Source: Luteimicrobium sp042670205 (GTDB lineage: Bacteria; Actinomycetota; Actinomycetes; Actinomycetales; Cellulomonadaceae). From it: a stretch of 64,000 nt of DNA. The DNA lies in NCBI RefSeq assembly GCF_042670205.1, contig NZ_JBHUWD010000014.1, positions 1-64,000 of the forward strand, written 5' to 3'. Made by a program: the position numbers and the translations under genes. This document shows positions 1 through 8,450 of the stretch, one piece after another (positions within the stretch are counted from its first letter, which is position 1; every line of letters starts with the position of its first letter). Below the pieces are notes generated by a model. It did no database searches, had not been told where the DNA came from, and worked only from the letters and a program-made list of their open reading frames with translations.

Positions 1-21
1 GCCGCCGGACCCACCGGCGGC
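1..21 (-). terminator. Stem-loop downstream of the sugar ABC operon
   Basis: A perfect 8-bp inverted repeat (bases 1-8 against 14-21, arms GCCGCCGG and CCGGCGGC) with a 5-base loop lies 17 bases beyond the stop codon of the binding-protein gene, in its direction of transcription. There is no T-run, so it is at best a weak intrinsic terminator. The window edge hides what follows. Confidence 0.4.
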
Positions 22-38
22 CGCCCCCTCCCGTGCGC

Positions 39-1079
39 TCACTGCTTGGCGCTGAAGTCGTACTGCTTGTAGAGCTCGGCGGCGTTCTCGGGCGTGACCG
101 CCGTGGTCTGCAGGACCTGCTTGGCCTCGAACGGCTTGCCGTCGACCATGGCGAGGACCGTGTCGACCGCCTCCTTGGCGCCCGTCGGGTAGATAAAGGT
201 ACCGGCGAGCTGGCCCTGCTGGACCGCGCGGATCCCGCCGTCGGGGATGGCTAGACCGTCGGTGCCGATGAACGTGATGTCCTTCGCCTTCCCCGCGCCC
301 GCCGCGGCGAGGTAGGCGCCCAGCGCCATCGGGTCGTTCTGTGCGTAGACCAGGTCGATCTTCGTGCCGGACTGCAGCCACTGCTGCATGTCCTTGGTGG
401 CCTCCTCCTTGAGCCACTTGGCGTCCTGGTCCTTGACGATCTTGATCTTCGGGTTCGACTTGATGGCGTCCCGGAAGCCCTTGTCGCGGTCGATCTGCGG
501 CTGGTTCGACATGATCCCCCGCAGCTCGACGACGTTCCCGCCGTCCGGGAGCTCCTTGACCGCGAGCTCGCCGGCCTCCTTGCCGATCGCGACGTTGTCG
601 CCGCCGATGAACGCCGTGATGCAGTCGGTGTTGACGGTGCGGTCGAGGACGATCACCGGGATGTGCTTGGCGCACGCCTGCTCGACCGGGGGAGTGAGCG
701 GGTCGGACTCGTTGGGGGACACGATCAGGACGTCGACGCCCTGCTGGATGAACTGCTGCACCTGGCTGACCTGGCGCGAGGAGTCCTGCTGGGCGTCCGC
801 GATGGGCAGCAGCTTGAGGTTGGGGTGCTGCGAGACGTAGTACTCGAGCTGCTTGTTGAGCTGGGCGCGGTACGGCTCGGCGTTGTTCGACTGGCTGTAG
901 CCGATCGTGTAGACGTCCTTCTTCGCGACCAGGCCGGTGGCGGCGGGCGTCGAGCCGCCCGCCGCGGCGCTCGGGCTGTCGCCGGAGCCGCCCGAGTCGT
1001 TGTTGGTGCTGCACGCGGCAAGGGTGATCAGCCCGGCGACGGAGGCCGCCGTGAGGCCGACGAGCGTGTGGTGCTTCAT
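39..1079 (-). CDS. Sugar ABC transporter substrate-binding lipoprotein (RbsB-like)
   Basis: This is a 346-residue type-1 periplasmic binding protein for a monosaccharide, probably a pentose or hexose; the exact sugar cannot be read from sequence. A lysine/histidine-containing signal peptide ends in a lipobox (LAAC, Cys23), followed by a Ser/Gly/Asn-rich linker, so the mature protein is anchored to the outer face of the membrane. The core has the ribose-binding-protein pattern: YTIGYSQSNN near residue 57, DVLIVSPNESD near 115, the conserved PVIVLDR strand, and TFIGTDG near 270. AAGGAG lies 5 bases before the ATG, which overlaps the permease stop by one base (TGATG). It is the last gene of the ATPase-permease-binding protein operon. 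Confidence 0.95.
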   Translation of the reverse strand: MKHHTLVGLTAASVAGLITLAACSTNNDSGGSGDSPSAAAGGSTPAATGLVAKKDVYTIGYSQSNNAEPYRAQLNKQLEYYVSQHPNLKLLPIADAQQDSSRQVSQVQQFIQQGVDVLIVSPNESDPLTPPVEQACAKHIPVIVLDRTVNTDCITAFIGGDNVAIGKEAGELAVKELPDGGNVVELRGIMSNQPQIDRDKGFRDAIKSNPKIKIVKDQDAKWLKEEATKDMQQWLQSGTKIDLVYAQNDPMALGAYLAAAGAGKAKDITFIGTDGLAIPDGGIRAVQQGQLAGTFIYPTGAKEAVDTVLAMVDGKPFEAKQVLQTTAVTPENAAELYKQYDFSAKQ

Positions 1080-2242
1080 CAGAACTCCTTTGTCGTGACT
1101 TCGCGGGTGTCGTCAGGGGTGTGGTCGGCGGCCGCGGGCGCGGCCGGGCCGGGCGTGCCGGCGGGCCCGGCGGGAGGGGTGGGGGGCGGGGCGGCGTCGT
1201 CCGGCTCGCGGCGTCGGCGCAGGCGCTCGACGGTCGACGTCAGCAGGTCGGGCCGCTGGATCACCACGGCGGCGATGACGATGATGCCCTTGATGATCAT
1301 CTGCCAGTTGGCGCTGAAGTTGTTGAGCCCCAGGACGTTGTCGAGCAGGGTCAGGATGAGCGCGCCGACGGCCGTCCCGACGACGGAGCCGCGGCCCCCC
1401 GCGAGGCTCGCCCCACCGATGACGACGGCCGCGATCGCGTCGAGCTCGTAGCCCAGGCCGGCCTGCGGGTCGGCCGACGCGTTGTACGCGGCGCTGATGG
1501 GTCCGGCCAGGCCGCTGAGCAGGCCGGAGAGCGTGAACACCGCGATCGTCACCCCGGTGACGTTCACGCCGGAGAGCCTGGCGGCCGTCGGGTTGCCGCC
1601 GACGGCGTACAGGTGCCGGCCGAACGTCGTCCGGGAGAGCAGGAGCTGGAAGACGACGATGACGACGAGCAGCGCCAGCACGGGGAAGTAGCCGATGAGC
1701 GGCACGTCGAACAGCTTCGTCCCGGGGGTCCCGAGCATCTGGAACTGCTGGGAGCCCGGGGCCACGTTGCCGTTCGGGTCCAGGACCACGGTGCCGATCG
1801 ACACGTTGTCGGAGAACTCGCGCACGATGCCGCGCGCGATCGACATCATCGCGAGCGTCATGACGAAGGACTGGATCTTCAGCCAGGCGGTGCCGGCCCC
1901 GTTGACGAAGCCGAACATCGCGCACAGCAGCATCGACGCCGGGACGATGAGCACGACGGGCCAGTTGAGCTCGGTGAGCATCCAGGCGGACGCCGTCGAC
2001 CCGACGGCCATCAGGGCGCCCACCGACAGGTCGATGCCGCCCGTGATGATGACGAGCGTCATCCCGACGGCGAGGATCCCGCGCGGCGCGAAGTAGCCGA
2101 TGGCGTTGGTGAGGTTGTCGATGTCCGCGAAGCGCGACCCCTGCGACCACAGCCCGATGAGGGCGATGAGGACGAGGCCGATGTAGCCCTGCGCCGACCC
2201 GAGGATGGGGGCCAGGCGGCGCATGCGGTCGGAGGCGGTCAC
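1079..2242 (-). CDS. Sugar ABC transporter permease (RbsC-like)
   Basis: This 387-residue protein is the BPD_transp_2-type inner-membrane permease of a ribose/galactose-class importer. About ten hydrophobic segments are visible. The signature GGIDLSVGA near residue 68 and the EAA-like loop around LDAIAAVVIGGASLAGGRGS (near 268) are typical of RbsC. The C-terminus carries a Pro/Ala-rich cytoplasmic tail of about 45 residues (PPPTPPAGPAGTPG region) that is longer than in Escherichia coli RbsC. The GTG start follows AGAGGA by 6 bases. It lies 40 bases after the ATPase gene and abuts the binding-protein gene, as expected for one transcript. Confidence 0.95.
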   Translation of the reverse strand: MTASDRMRRLAPILGSAQGYIGLVLIALIGLWSQGSRFADIDNLTNAIGYFAPRGILAVGMTLVIITGGIDLSVGALMAVGSTASAWMLTELNWPVVLIVPASMLLCAMFGFVNGAGTAWLKIQSFVMTLAMMSIARGIVREFSDNVSIGTVVLDPNGNVAPGSQQFQMLGTPGTKLFDVPLIGYFPVLALLVVIVVFQLLLSRTTFGRHLYAVGGNPTAARLSGVNVTGVTIAVFTLSGLLSGLAGPISAAYNASADPQAGLGYELDAIAAVVIGGASLAGGRGSVVGTAVGALILTLLDNVLGLNNFSANWQMIIKGIIVIAAVVIQRPDLLTSTVERLRRRREPDDAAPPPTPPAGPAGTPGPAAPAAADHTPDDTREVTTKEF

Positions 2243-2282
2243 GGTGCGTCCTCTCGGGTTCGGGATGGGGGGCCCTGACGGG

Positions 2283-3863
2283 TCAGGGGTTGACGAGCGC
2301 TCGGCGTGCCATCGCCGCGGTGAGGATCTCCTCCTGCGTCGTGGCGGCGGCGTCGAGCTCGGCGGTGACGCGCCCCTCGCACAGCACGACGATCCGGTCG
2401 CTCATGCGCAGGAGCTCGGGCAGCTCGGACGAGGCGACGAGGACGGCGACGCCCTGCGCGGCGAGCGCGCCGACGATCTCGTAGATCTCCGACTTGGCCC
2501 CGACGTCGATGCCCCGGGTGGGCTCGTCGAGGAGGATCACGCGGGGGCCGGTGAGCAGCCACTTCGCGAGCACGACCTTCTGCTGGTTCCCGCCCGACAG
2601 GTTCCCGACGGCGGTGCCGAGACCCGGCGTCTTGACGCCCAGGCGTCGCACCTCGGCCCCGACGTCGTGCCGCTCGCGCGCGCGGCGCAGCCAGCCACCG
2701 CGCGCGAAGGCACGCAGCGCGGCGAGGCTCGTGTTGAACCGGACCGAGGCCCCGAGCACGAGCGACTGGGTCTTGCGGTCCTCGGCGACCAGCGCGACGC
2801 CGTGGTCGATCGCCTCGTGCGGCGTGCGGGGGGCGAACGGCGAGCCGTCGAGCAGGACCTCGCCGCCGACGTCGTGCCGGGCGTACGCGCCGAACACGGC
2901 CTCGAGGGTCTCGGTTCGGCCCGCGCCCATGAGTCCGGCGAGCCCCACGACCTCGCCCGGCCGCACCTCGAGGTCGACGCCCCGCAGCGCGACCCGCCCG
3001 GCGAGGCTGTCGGCCCGCACGGTGAGCCCCCGCACGGTGAGGCGCGGGGTGCGCGCCTCGGTCCGGTCGGCGACGGTCCGCTCGGGGAGCTCCGCGAGCG
3101 GTCGGCCGACCATCATGCGGATGAGCTCGTCGCGCCGGACGTCCTGCATCGACCGCTCGCCGATCCATCGGCCGTCGCGGAGCACGTGGACGCGGTCGGC
3201 GATCTCCTCGAGCTCCTCGAGCCGGTGCGAGATGTAGACGACGGCGACGCCTTCGGCCGTCAGCGACCGGATGACGTCGAAGAGACGGCGGACCTCGGCG
3301 TCGGCGAGCGCGGACGTGGGTTCGTCCATGATGAGGACGCGCGTGTCGAGCGAGAGCGCCTTCGCGACCTCGATGAGCTGCTGCTCGGCGACACGGTACT
3401 GACGCACGGGCCGTCGAGGGCTGACGCGGGTGAGGCCGACCCGGCGCAGCAGGTCGGCGGCGCGGACGTTCGCCTCGCCACGGTCGAGCCAGCCGGCCGT
3501 GGCGCGCTCCCTGCCGAGCCAGATGTTGTCCGCGACGGACATGTCGGGGACGAGGTTGAGCTCCTGGTGGATGGTGCTGATGCCCAGCCGCTGCGCGTCG
3601 GCGGGCGTGTGGATCGGGACGGGCCGGCCGTCGAGGAGGATCTCTCCGTCGTAGGACGCGAACACTCCGGACAGGATGTTGATGAGGGTGGACTTGCCGG
3701 CGCCGTTCTCGCCGAGCAGGGCGACGACCTCGCCCTTCCGGACGCTGATCCCGACGTCGTCGAGCGCGCGGACGCCGGGGAACGACTTGCCGATGCCGCG
3801 CATCTCGAGGACCGCCGGTGCCTGCTCGGCACCGGGCGCGGGAGTGTTCTGGGTGGTGATCAC
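2283..3863 (-). CDS. Sugar ABC transporter ATP-binding protein (RbsA/MglA-like, duplicated ATPase)
   Basis: This tandem ATPase energises sugar uptake with the downstream permease and binding protein. The N-terminal half has a full Walker A (GENGAGKST), a Q-loop with the IHQELNL motif, Walker B (LIMDEPTSAL) and an ISHRLEE switch. The C-terminal half has the degenerate Walker A typical of this family (GLMGAGRTE), a perfect NLSGGNQQK signature and LLDEPTRGIDVG. I place the start at GTG 3863, preceded by AAGGAG; an in-frame GTG at 3893 would add ten residues and is the alternative. It is the first gene of the transporter operon, divergent from the LacI-type regulator and facing two operator-like palindromes. 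Confidence 0.94.
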   Translation of the reverse strand: MITTQNTPAPGAEQAPAVLEMRGIGKSFPGVRALDDVGISVRKGEVVALLGENGAGKSTLINILSGVFASYDGEILLDGRPVPIHTPADAQRLGISTIHQELNLVPDMSVADNIWLGRERATAGWLDRGEANVRAADLLRRVGLTRVSPRRPVRQYRVAEQQLIEVAKALSLDTRVLIMDEPTSALADAEVRRLFDVIRSLTAEGVAVVYISHRLEELEEIADRVHVLRDGRWIGERSMQDVRRDELIRMMVGRPLAELPERTVADRTEARTPRLTVRGLTVRADSLAGRVALRGVDLEVRPGEVVGLAGLMGAGRTETLEAVFGAYARHDVGGEVLLDGSPFAPRTPHEAIDHGVALVAEDRKTQSLVLGASVRFNTSLAALRAFARGGWLRRARERHDVGAEVRRLGVKTPGLGTAVGNLSGGNQQKVVLAKWLLTGPRVILLDEPTRGIDVGAKSEIYEIVGALAAQGVAVLVASSELPELLRMSDRIVVLCEGRVTAELDAAATTQEEILTAAMARRALVNP

Positions 3864-3917
3864 CGGCTCCTTCGCTCCGTTGCGAGGCCCCACGAGGGGT
3901 CGGCCACCGGCCTCTCG

Positions 3918-3931
3918 TGAAATCGATTACA
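3918..3931. promoter_or_regulatory. LacI-type operator O1
   Basis: TGAAATCGATTACA is palindromic apart from one symmetric pair and has a central CG, as LacI/GalR-family sites do. It covers about +1 to +14 of the predicted transporter transcript, so a bound repressor would block initiation or early elongation. Confidence 0.7.
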
Positions 3932-3938
3932 GTTTGCG

Positions 3939-3967
3939 ACACTAGGACCGCCCCCACGGCGTGTCAA
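3939..3967 (-). promoter_or_regulatory. Promoter of the sugar transporter operon
   Basis: On the minus strand a perfect TTGACA (-35, 3962-3967) is followed after exactly 17 bp by TAGTGT (-10, 3939-3944). The predicted start of transcription, near 3932, sits at the edge of the first operator. This is the best sigma-70-type promoter seen in the window. Confidence 0.7.
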
Positions 3968-3993
3968 GGAAACACACAGCGCCGTCGGCGAGT

Positions 3994-4007
3994 CGTAATC
4001 GATTACG
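3994..4007. promoter_or_regulatory. LacI-type operator O2, overlapping the regulator promoter
   Basis: CGTAATCGATTACG is a perfect 14-bp palindrome sharing the AATCGATTA core with the site 76 bp away. Its right half overlaps the -10 box (TACGCT, 4004-4009) of the regulator gene, which implies autorepression. Two sites at this spacing could also allow looping. Confidence 0.75.
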
Positions 4008-4015
4008 CTGGGGGC

Positions 4016-5011
4016 GTGGTCCGGATCAAGGACGTCGCCGAGCTCGCCGGGGTCTCCACCGCGACGGTGTCGCGGGTGCTCAACGGCATCGGCGTGCGCC
4101 CCGACCTCGCCGACCGGGTCCAGCACGCCGTCACCACCCTCGCCTACACGCCGGACCGGACCGCGCGGTCCCTGCGGCGCCGGCACAGCGACGTGATCGC
4201 GCTCGTGCTCCCGGACATCGAGAACCCGTTCTTCACCGCGCTCGCCCGCGGCGTCGAGGACGTCGCGCAACGCTCGGGCTACTCCGTCGTCCTGTGCAAC
4301 ACCGACGACCTGCACGAGAAGGAGCGCCAGTACCTGCAGGTCGCCGAGGACGAGAACATGGCCGGCGTGATCATCGCCCCCGCCAGCGACGACCCGGCCG
4401 TCGCCGGGCTCCTCGAGCGGCGGCGCGGCGTCGTCGTCCTCGACCGGCGGGTCAGCGCGCACGTCGACACCGTCACGTTCGACAACGTGGACCTGGGACG
4501 CACGCTGACCCAGGGGCTCCTCGACCGCGGCTTCCGGCGGATCGCCTGCGTCACCGGACCCGCGGACACCAGCACCGCCGTCGACCGCGCCGTCGGGTGG
4601 GCGGCCGCGCTCGACGAGGCCGGCCTCGCCGCCCCCGACGAGCTCCTCGTCCACGCGAACTTCCGCGTCGACGGCGGCTACCGTGCGCTCGAGCAGCTCC
4701 TCGCGGTGACCGCACCGCCCGAGGCCGTGCTCGCGACCAACAACCTCGTCGGCGTCGGCGTCCTGCGCGCGCTCGCGGACCGGCACGGACGGCCGGTCTC
4801 CGGCCCCCGGCCCGCCGACGCCACGACCCCCGAGCTCGGGGTCGCGGTCATCGGCGAGCTGCCGTTCGCCACGTCACGCATCGCCGAGGTCCTCGTCGCG
4901 CCGCTCAACCCGCGCGAGCTCGGCACGGCCGCCGCGACCATGCTCATGGAACGGATCGACGGGCTCGACGCCCCGCCGCGTCAGGTGCAGATGGCGCGCG
5001 ACCGCCCCTGA
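4016..5011 (+). CDS. LacI-family transcriptional repressor of the sugar transporter
   Basis: This 331-residue regulator starts with the LacI helix-turn-helix (VRIKDVAELAGVSTATVSRV, residues 2-21) and hinge helix. A periplasmic-binding-protein-like sensor domain follows (IALVLPDIENPFFT near 61). I chose GTG 4016 because translation upstream is not LacI-like and a TACGCT box ends 6 bases before it, so the mRNA is probably leaderless. Divergent placement and two matching palindromes indicate that it represses both itself and the ABC operon, with the transported sugar as the likely inducer. The C-terminus lacks the long extension of some relatives but is otherwise full length. Confidence 0.93.
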   Translation: MVRIKDVAELAGVSTATVSRVLNGIGVRPDLADRVQHAVTTLAYTPDRTARSLRRRHSDVIALVLPDIENPFFTALARGVEDVAQRSGYSVVLCNTDDLHEKERQYLQVAEDENMAGVIIAPASDDPAVAGLLERRRGVVVLDRRVSAHVDTVTFDNVDLGRTLTQGLLDRGFRRIACVTGPADTSTAVDRAVGWAAALDEAGLAAPDELLVHANFRVDGGYRALEQLLAVTAPPEAVLATNNLVGVGVLRALADRHGRPVSGPRPADATTPELGVAVIGELPFATSRIAEVLVAPLNPRELGTAAATMLMERIDGLDAPPRQVQMARDRP

Positions 5012-5021
5012 CCGGTCCGCC

Positions 5022-5672
5022 TCACGCGCCCGACGGCTGGTTCCAGCCCTCGAGCGTCCGGATCCCGTGCCCGAACCCGAGCATCGACACCGACGCCGTG
5101 CCCAGCTCGAGGAGGGCGCCGGTCGTCGCCGGGAGCCCGAGCCACGTCGTCGCGAGGACGCGGAGGACGTGCCCGTGCGCGAACACGAGCGCGCTCGCCC
5201 CGTCCTCGAGCGCGGGCAGGACCCGCTCCACGACGCGCGCGGTCCGGGCCGCGACGTCGTCGAGCGTCTCGCCGGCGGTCGGGTGCGGGACGGCGGCGTG
5301 CTCCGGCCCGACGGCGTGGACGCCGTCGCGGAAGATCTCCCAGTCCGTGCCGGTCTCGGCCGAGACCTGCGCGGACGTGCGGCCCTCGACCGGGCCGTAG
5401 TCCCACTCGGCCAGGTTCTCGTCGACGACGGCGTCCCCGAACCCCGCGAGCTCCGCCGTCCGGCGTGCCCGCGCGCGGGGGCTCGTGAGCACCGTGCGGA
5501 AGTGCTGGCCCGCTGCCACGCGGGAGGCGAGGAGGACGCCGGCGGCCCGGGCCTGCTCCTCGCCGTGCGGCGTCAGCGGGATGTCGGACGTGCCCGTGTG
5601 CTGGCCGCTCAGCGACCACGCCGTCTCGCCGTGGCGGACGAGCACGAGCTGCGGGTCGGGCGAGGTGGTCAC
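5022..5672 (-). CDS. Histidine phosphatase family protein (phosphoglycerate mutase-like)
   Basis: This 216-residue protein has the branch-1 catalytic motif LVRHGETAW with the phospho-accepting His14 and a second conserved His in VFAHGHVLRV. The spacing fits broad-specificity phosphatases of the GpmB/CobC type. The substrate cannot be inferred; a small phosphorylated metabolite is likely. The GTG start (5672) overlaps the kinase stop by four bases (GTGA), so translation is coupled to the two-component system upstream. It is convergent with the lacI-type gene, 10 bp apart. A histidine phosphatase as third gene of a two-component operon is uncommon, but nothing shows that it acts on the kinase. 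Confidence 0.88.
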   Translation of the reverse strand: MTTSPDPQLVLVRHGETAWSLSGQHTGTSDIPLTPHGEEQARAAGVLLASRVAAGQHFRTVLTSPRARARRTAELAGFGDAVVDENLAEWDYGPVEGRTSAQVSAETGTDWEIFRDGVHAVGPEHAAVPHPTAGETLDDVAARTARVVERVLPALEDGASALVFAHGHVLRVLATTWLGLPATTGALLELGTASVSMLGFGHGIRTLEGWNQPSGA

Positions 5673-6835
5673 CCGACCATGGTGGTGGCGAGGCGGGGGA
5701 GCAGCACGTCGAACCGGCAACCGCCCGGGACGTTCCGCACCCGGACGCCGCCGTCGTGCGCCTCGGCGATGCCCCGCGCGATCGCGAGGCCGAGGCCCGC
5801 GCCCGTCGCCCGCACGTGGTCGGCGGCGTCGTCGACGGACTCGGGCGTGCGCGCGGACGAACCGCGCCAGCCTGCCTCGAAGATCCGCGTGAGGTCCGCC
5901 TCGGGGATACCGCCGCCCGCATCGACGACGGACACGGCGACCTGGTCCGCCGTCTCCGCGGTCGTCGAGACCACGACCTCGGAGCCGGCCGGCGAGTGCT
6001 GGAGCGCGTTGATGAGGAGGTTCCCGACGGCACGGGCCAGCTCGCGCGCGTCGCCGACGACGGTGAGGTCGGTGGGGCCCGTCTGCCGCAGGGTGACCGA
6101 CCGCGCCCGGGCGAGCGGCGTGAGCTCGGCGACGGCGTCGCTCACGAGGTCGTAGAGCGCCACGGGCTCGAGGCAGAGCGCGAGCGTGCCCGAGTGGACG
6201 CGCGACAGCTCGAACAGGTCGTCGACCATCCCGGACAGGCGATCGGCCTGCGCCTGGATCTGGCGGTGGTAGCGGGCGGGGTCGTCGACCAGGCCGTCCT
6301 CGAGCGCCTCGGCCATGGCACGCAGGCCCGCGAGCGGGGTGCGCAGGTCGTGCGAGATCCAGGCGACGAGGTCGCGGCGCGAGCGCTCGACGCGCTCGGC
6401 CTCGGCCCGCGCGTCGGCGAGCCGTTCGCTCGTCGCCGCGAGCTCGGCGGACAGCGCGGCGAGCTCGGCGCTGCCGGCGGTCGAGGGCCGCACCGTCCGC
6501 CCCTCGCCGACGGCGCGGGCGAGGGACCGGGCGCGTCGCACGTCGCTCACCAGGCCGCGCCCCAGGACGAGCGCGACGGCCACCGCGACCACCCCGGACA
6601 CGCCCGCGACCCACATGGCGACGACGAGGTCGTGGCCCGACAGGTACATGGCGCGCGCGACCGCGACCATGCCCGCGAGCACGGACAGCACAGCCGCGAG
6701 CACGACGACGCACAGCTGCGCGGTGAGGCTCGCGCGCCGCGCCAGCCGGAGCACGCCGAGCCCGACCAGCCCGACGGCGCACGCGCAGGCGAGCGCGACG
6801 CCGACGATCACGGCGAGGTCGGGAAGGGGGATCAT
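5669..6835 (-). CDS. Sensor histidine kinase
   Basis: This 388-residue membrane kinase has three hydrophobic segments in the first 95 residues and almost no extracellular domain, so it probably senses a membrane or intracellular cue. A HAMP-like linker follows, then HisKA with the phosphorylation site in AWISHDLRTPL (His162). The HATPase_c boxes are complete (NLLINALQHSP, VVDAGGGIPE, GAGLGLAIARGI). It lies 37 bp downstream of its OmpR-type response regulator and overlaps the phosphatase gene by 4 bp. The output is unknown; the divergent glycosyltransferase operon is the nearest candidate target. Confidence 0.93.
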   Translation of the reverse strand: MIPLPDLAVIVGVALACACAVGLVGLGVLRLARRASLTAQLCVVVLAAVLSVLAGMVAVARAMYLSGHDLVVAMWVAGVSGVVAVAVALVLGRGLVSDVRRARSLARAVGEGRTVRPSTAGSAELAALSAELAATSERLADARAEAERVERSRRDLVAWISHDLRTPLAGLRAMAEALEDGLVDDPARYHRQIQAQADRLSGMVDDLFELSRVHSGTLALCLEPVALYDLVSDAVAELTPLARARSVTLRQTGPTDLTVVGDARELARAVGNLLINALQHSPAGSEVVVSTTAETADQVAVSVVDAGGGIPEADLTRIFEAGWRGSSARTPESVDDAADHVRATGAGLGLAIARGIAEAHDGGVRVRNVPGGCRFDVLLPRLATTMVG

Positions 6836-6872
6836 GGTCGGCCTCCGGGTGGGTCCGTCGAGCGGGTCCGGG

Positions 6873-7592
6873 TCACGTCACACCGAACCGGTAGCCCACG
6901 CCCCACACGGTCGTGAGCCAGGTGGGCCGGGTGGGGTCGTCCTCGATCTTCTCGCGCAGCCGCCGGACGTGGACGGTCACCGTCGACAGGTCGCCGAAGT
7001 CCCACCGCCACACGGAGCGGAGGAGCTGGTCGCGGCTGAACGCCTGGTCGGGGTGCTTGAGGAAGAACGCGAGCAGGTCGTGCTCGCGCACCGACAGCGC
7101 GAGCTCGCTGCCGCGCTTGGTGATGACCCGCCGCGCCGGGTCGAGGCGGAACGGGCCGAGGTCGAACGCGGACTCGGGGGTGAGCTCGCCGACGCTGCGG
7201 CGCAGCACGGAACGCACCCGCAGGACGAGCTCACGCGGGGAGAAGGGCTTGGCGAGGTAGTCGTCCGCCCCGGCCTCGAGCCCGGTGATCCGGTCCTCCG
7301 TCGAGCCGAGGGCCGTGAGCATGACGACGGCGGTCCCGTGGTCCGCGCGCAGCCGCCGGCACACCTCGACCCCGTCGAGGCCGGGGAGCATCCGGTCGAG
7401 GACGACCAGGTCGGGGCGGGCGCGGGCGGCGGCCCGGAGCGCGCTCACCCCGTCGGCAGCCTCGTCGACGAGGAACCCCGCGGAGACGAGGTACGAGCAC
7501 GCGACCTCCCGGACCGTCGGGTCGTCCTCGACGACGAGCACGCGACGATCCGTCAGCAGGTCGTCGTGCGCGTCGACGGGAACGGGGGTCAC
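6873..7592 (-). CDS. OmpR/PhoB-type response regulator
   Basis: This 239-residue DNA-binding regulator has a receiver domain with acidic pocket (VVEDDP), phosphoacceptor Asp66 (VVLDRMLPG), a conserved Thr and Lys (LAKPFSPREL), and a C-terminal winged helix (TVTVHVRRLREKIEDDP near 200). GTG 7592 is chosen as start because a TACCCT box ends exactly six bases upstream, the leaderless pattern seen across this window. It is first in the operon with the kinase and phosphatase and is divergent from the glycosyltransferase operon across 123 bp, so it may control both directions. Confidence 0.93.
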   Translation of the reverse strand: MTPVPVDAHDDLLTDRRVLVVEDDPTVREVACSYLVSAGFLVDEAADGVSALRAAARARPDLVVLDRMLPGLDGVEVCRRLRADHGTAVVMLTALGSTEDRITGLEAGADDYLAKPFSPRELVLRVRSVLRRSVGELTPESAFDLGPFRLDPARRVITKRGSELALSVREHDLLAFFLKHPDQAFSRDQLLRSVWRWDFGDLSTVTVHVRRLREKIEDDPTRPTWLTTVWGVGYRFGVT

Positions 7593-7715
7593 CGTTCCAG
7601 GGTAGGCACGGGCGCGGCGGCCAGGGCGCGGACGGCGGTCCCGGCGCGCGACCGTCCGCGGTTCGTAAGACTTTCCGCCCCGGCGTGGGCTGGCCGCGTC
7701 CGTAGCGTCGGGAAG

Positions 7716-8450
7716 GTGAACGAACCCGCGCCGGTCGAGTCCGCCGGCCCCGCCGCGCCCGGTGTCGCCGTCGACGTCGTGCTGCCGTGCCTCGACGAGG
7801 CGGCGGCCCTGCCCAGGCTCCTCGCCCGCATGCCGCCGGGCTACCGGGCGGTCGTCGTCGACAACGGCTCGACCGACGGCTCCGCGGACGTCGCGCGGGC
7901 GCACGGAGCCGTCGTCGTGCACGAGGCCAGACGCGGCTACGGGGCCGCGGCGCACGCGGGGCTGCTCACGGCGACGGCCGACGTCGTGGCCTTCTGCGAC
8001 GCCGACGGCTCGTTCGACCCGGCCGACCTGCCCCGCGTCACCGGCCCCGTCCTCGCGGGCGAGGCCGACCTGGTGCTCGGGCGACGGCGTCCGACCCCGG
8101 GCTCCTGGCCACCGCACGCGCGGATCGCGAACGCGGTGCTCGCGGCCGAGCTGCGCCGCCGGACGGGACGACGCGTGCACGACCTGGGCCCGATGCGCGC
8201 CGCGCGCCGCGACGCCCTGCTGGCGCTGGGGCTCGCGGACCGCCGCAGCGGCTACCCGCTCGAGGTCTTCCTCCGGGCCGCGCGCGCGGGCTGGCGCATC
8301 GAGGAGGTGGACGTGCGCTACCAGCCGCGTGTCGGGCGGTCGAAGGTCACGGGCACCGTGCGCGGTACCGTCACCGCGGTCCGCGACATGTCGCGGCTCC
8401 TCGCGGCACCGGCTCCCGCACCGGGTCACGCGGACGGGGCCGCCTCGTGA
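7716..8450 (+). CDS. Family 2 glycosyltransferase (dolichol-phosphate mannose synthase-like)
   Basis: This 244-residue GT-A enzyme transfers a sugar from a nucleotide donor, probably to a polyprenyl phosphate or a small acceptor. It shows the N-terminal GT2 strand (VVLPCLDEA), the VVDNGSTDG nucleotide-binding motif, and a DxD metal site (CDADGSFD, Asp95/Asp97). The C-terminal RVGRSKVTGT motif fits the polyprenyl-phosphate glycosyltransferase group. No membrane segments are present. The GTG start follows a TAGCGT box by seven bases, which suggests a leaderless mRNA. It overlaps the next gene by 4 bp and heads a three-gene translationally coupled unit. Confidence 0.88.
   Translation: MNEPAPVESAGPAAPGVAVDVVLPCLDEAAALPRLLARMPPGYRAVVVDNGSTDGSADVARAHGAVVVHEARRGYGAAAHAGLLTATADVVAFCDADGSFDPADLPRVTGPVLAGEADLVLGRRRPTPGSWPPHARIANAVLAAELRRRTGRRVHDLGPMRAARRDALLALGLADRRSGYPLEVFLRAARAGWRIEEVDVRYQPRVGRSKVTGTVRGTVTAVRDMSRLLAAPAPAPGHADGAAS

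Noticed and set aside
2205..3920. Open frame opposite the sugar transporter ATPase
   Set aside because: It is antisense to an intact RbsA-like gene; its Asp/Arg/Glu-rich translation is typical of a GC-driven shadow.
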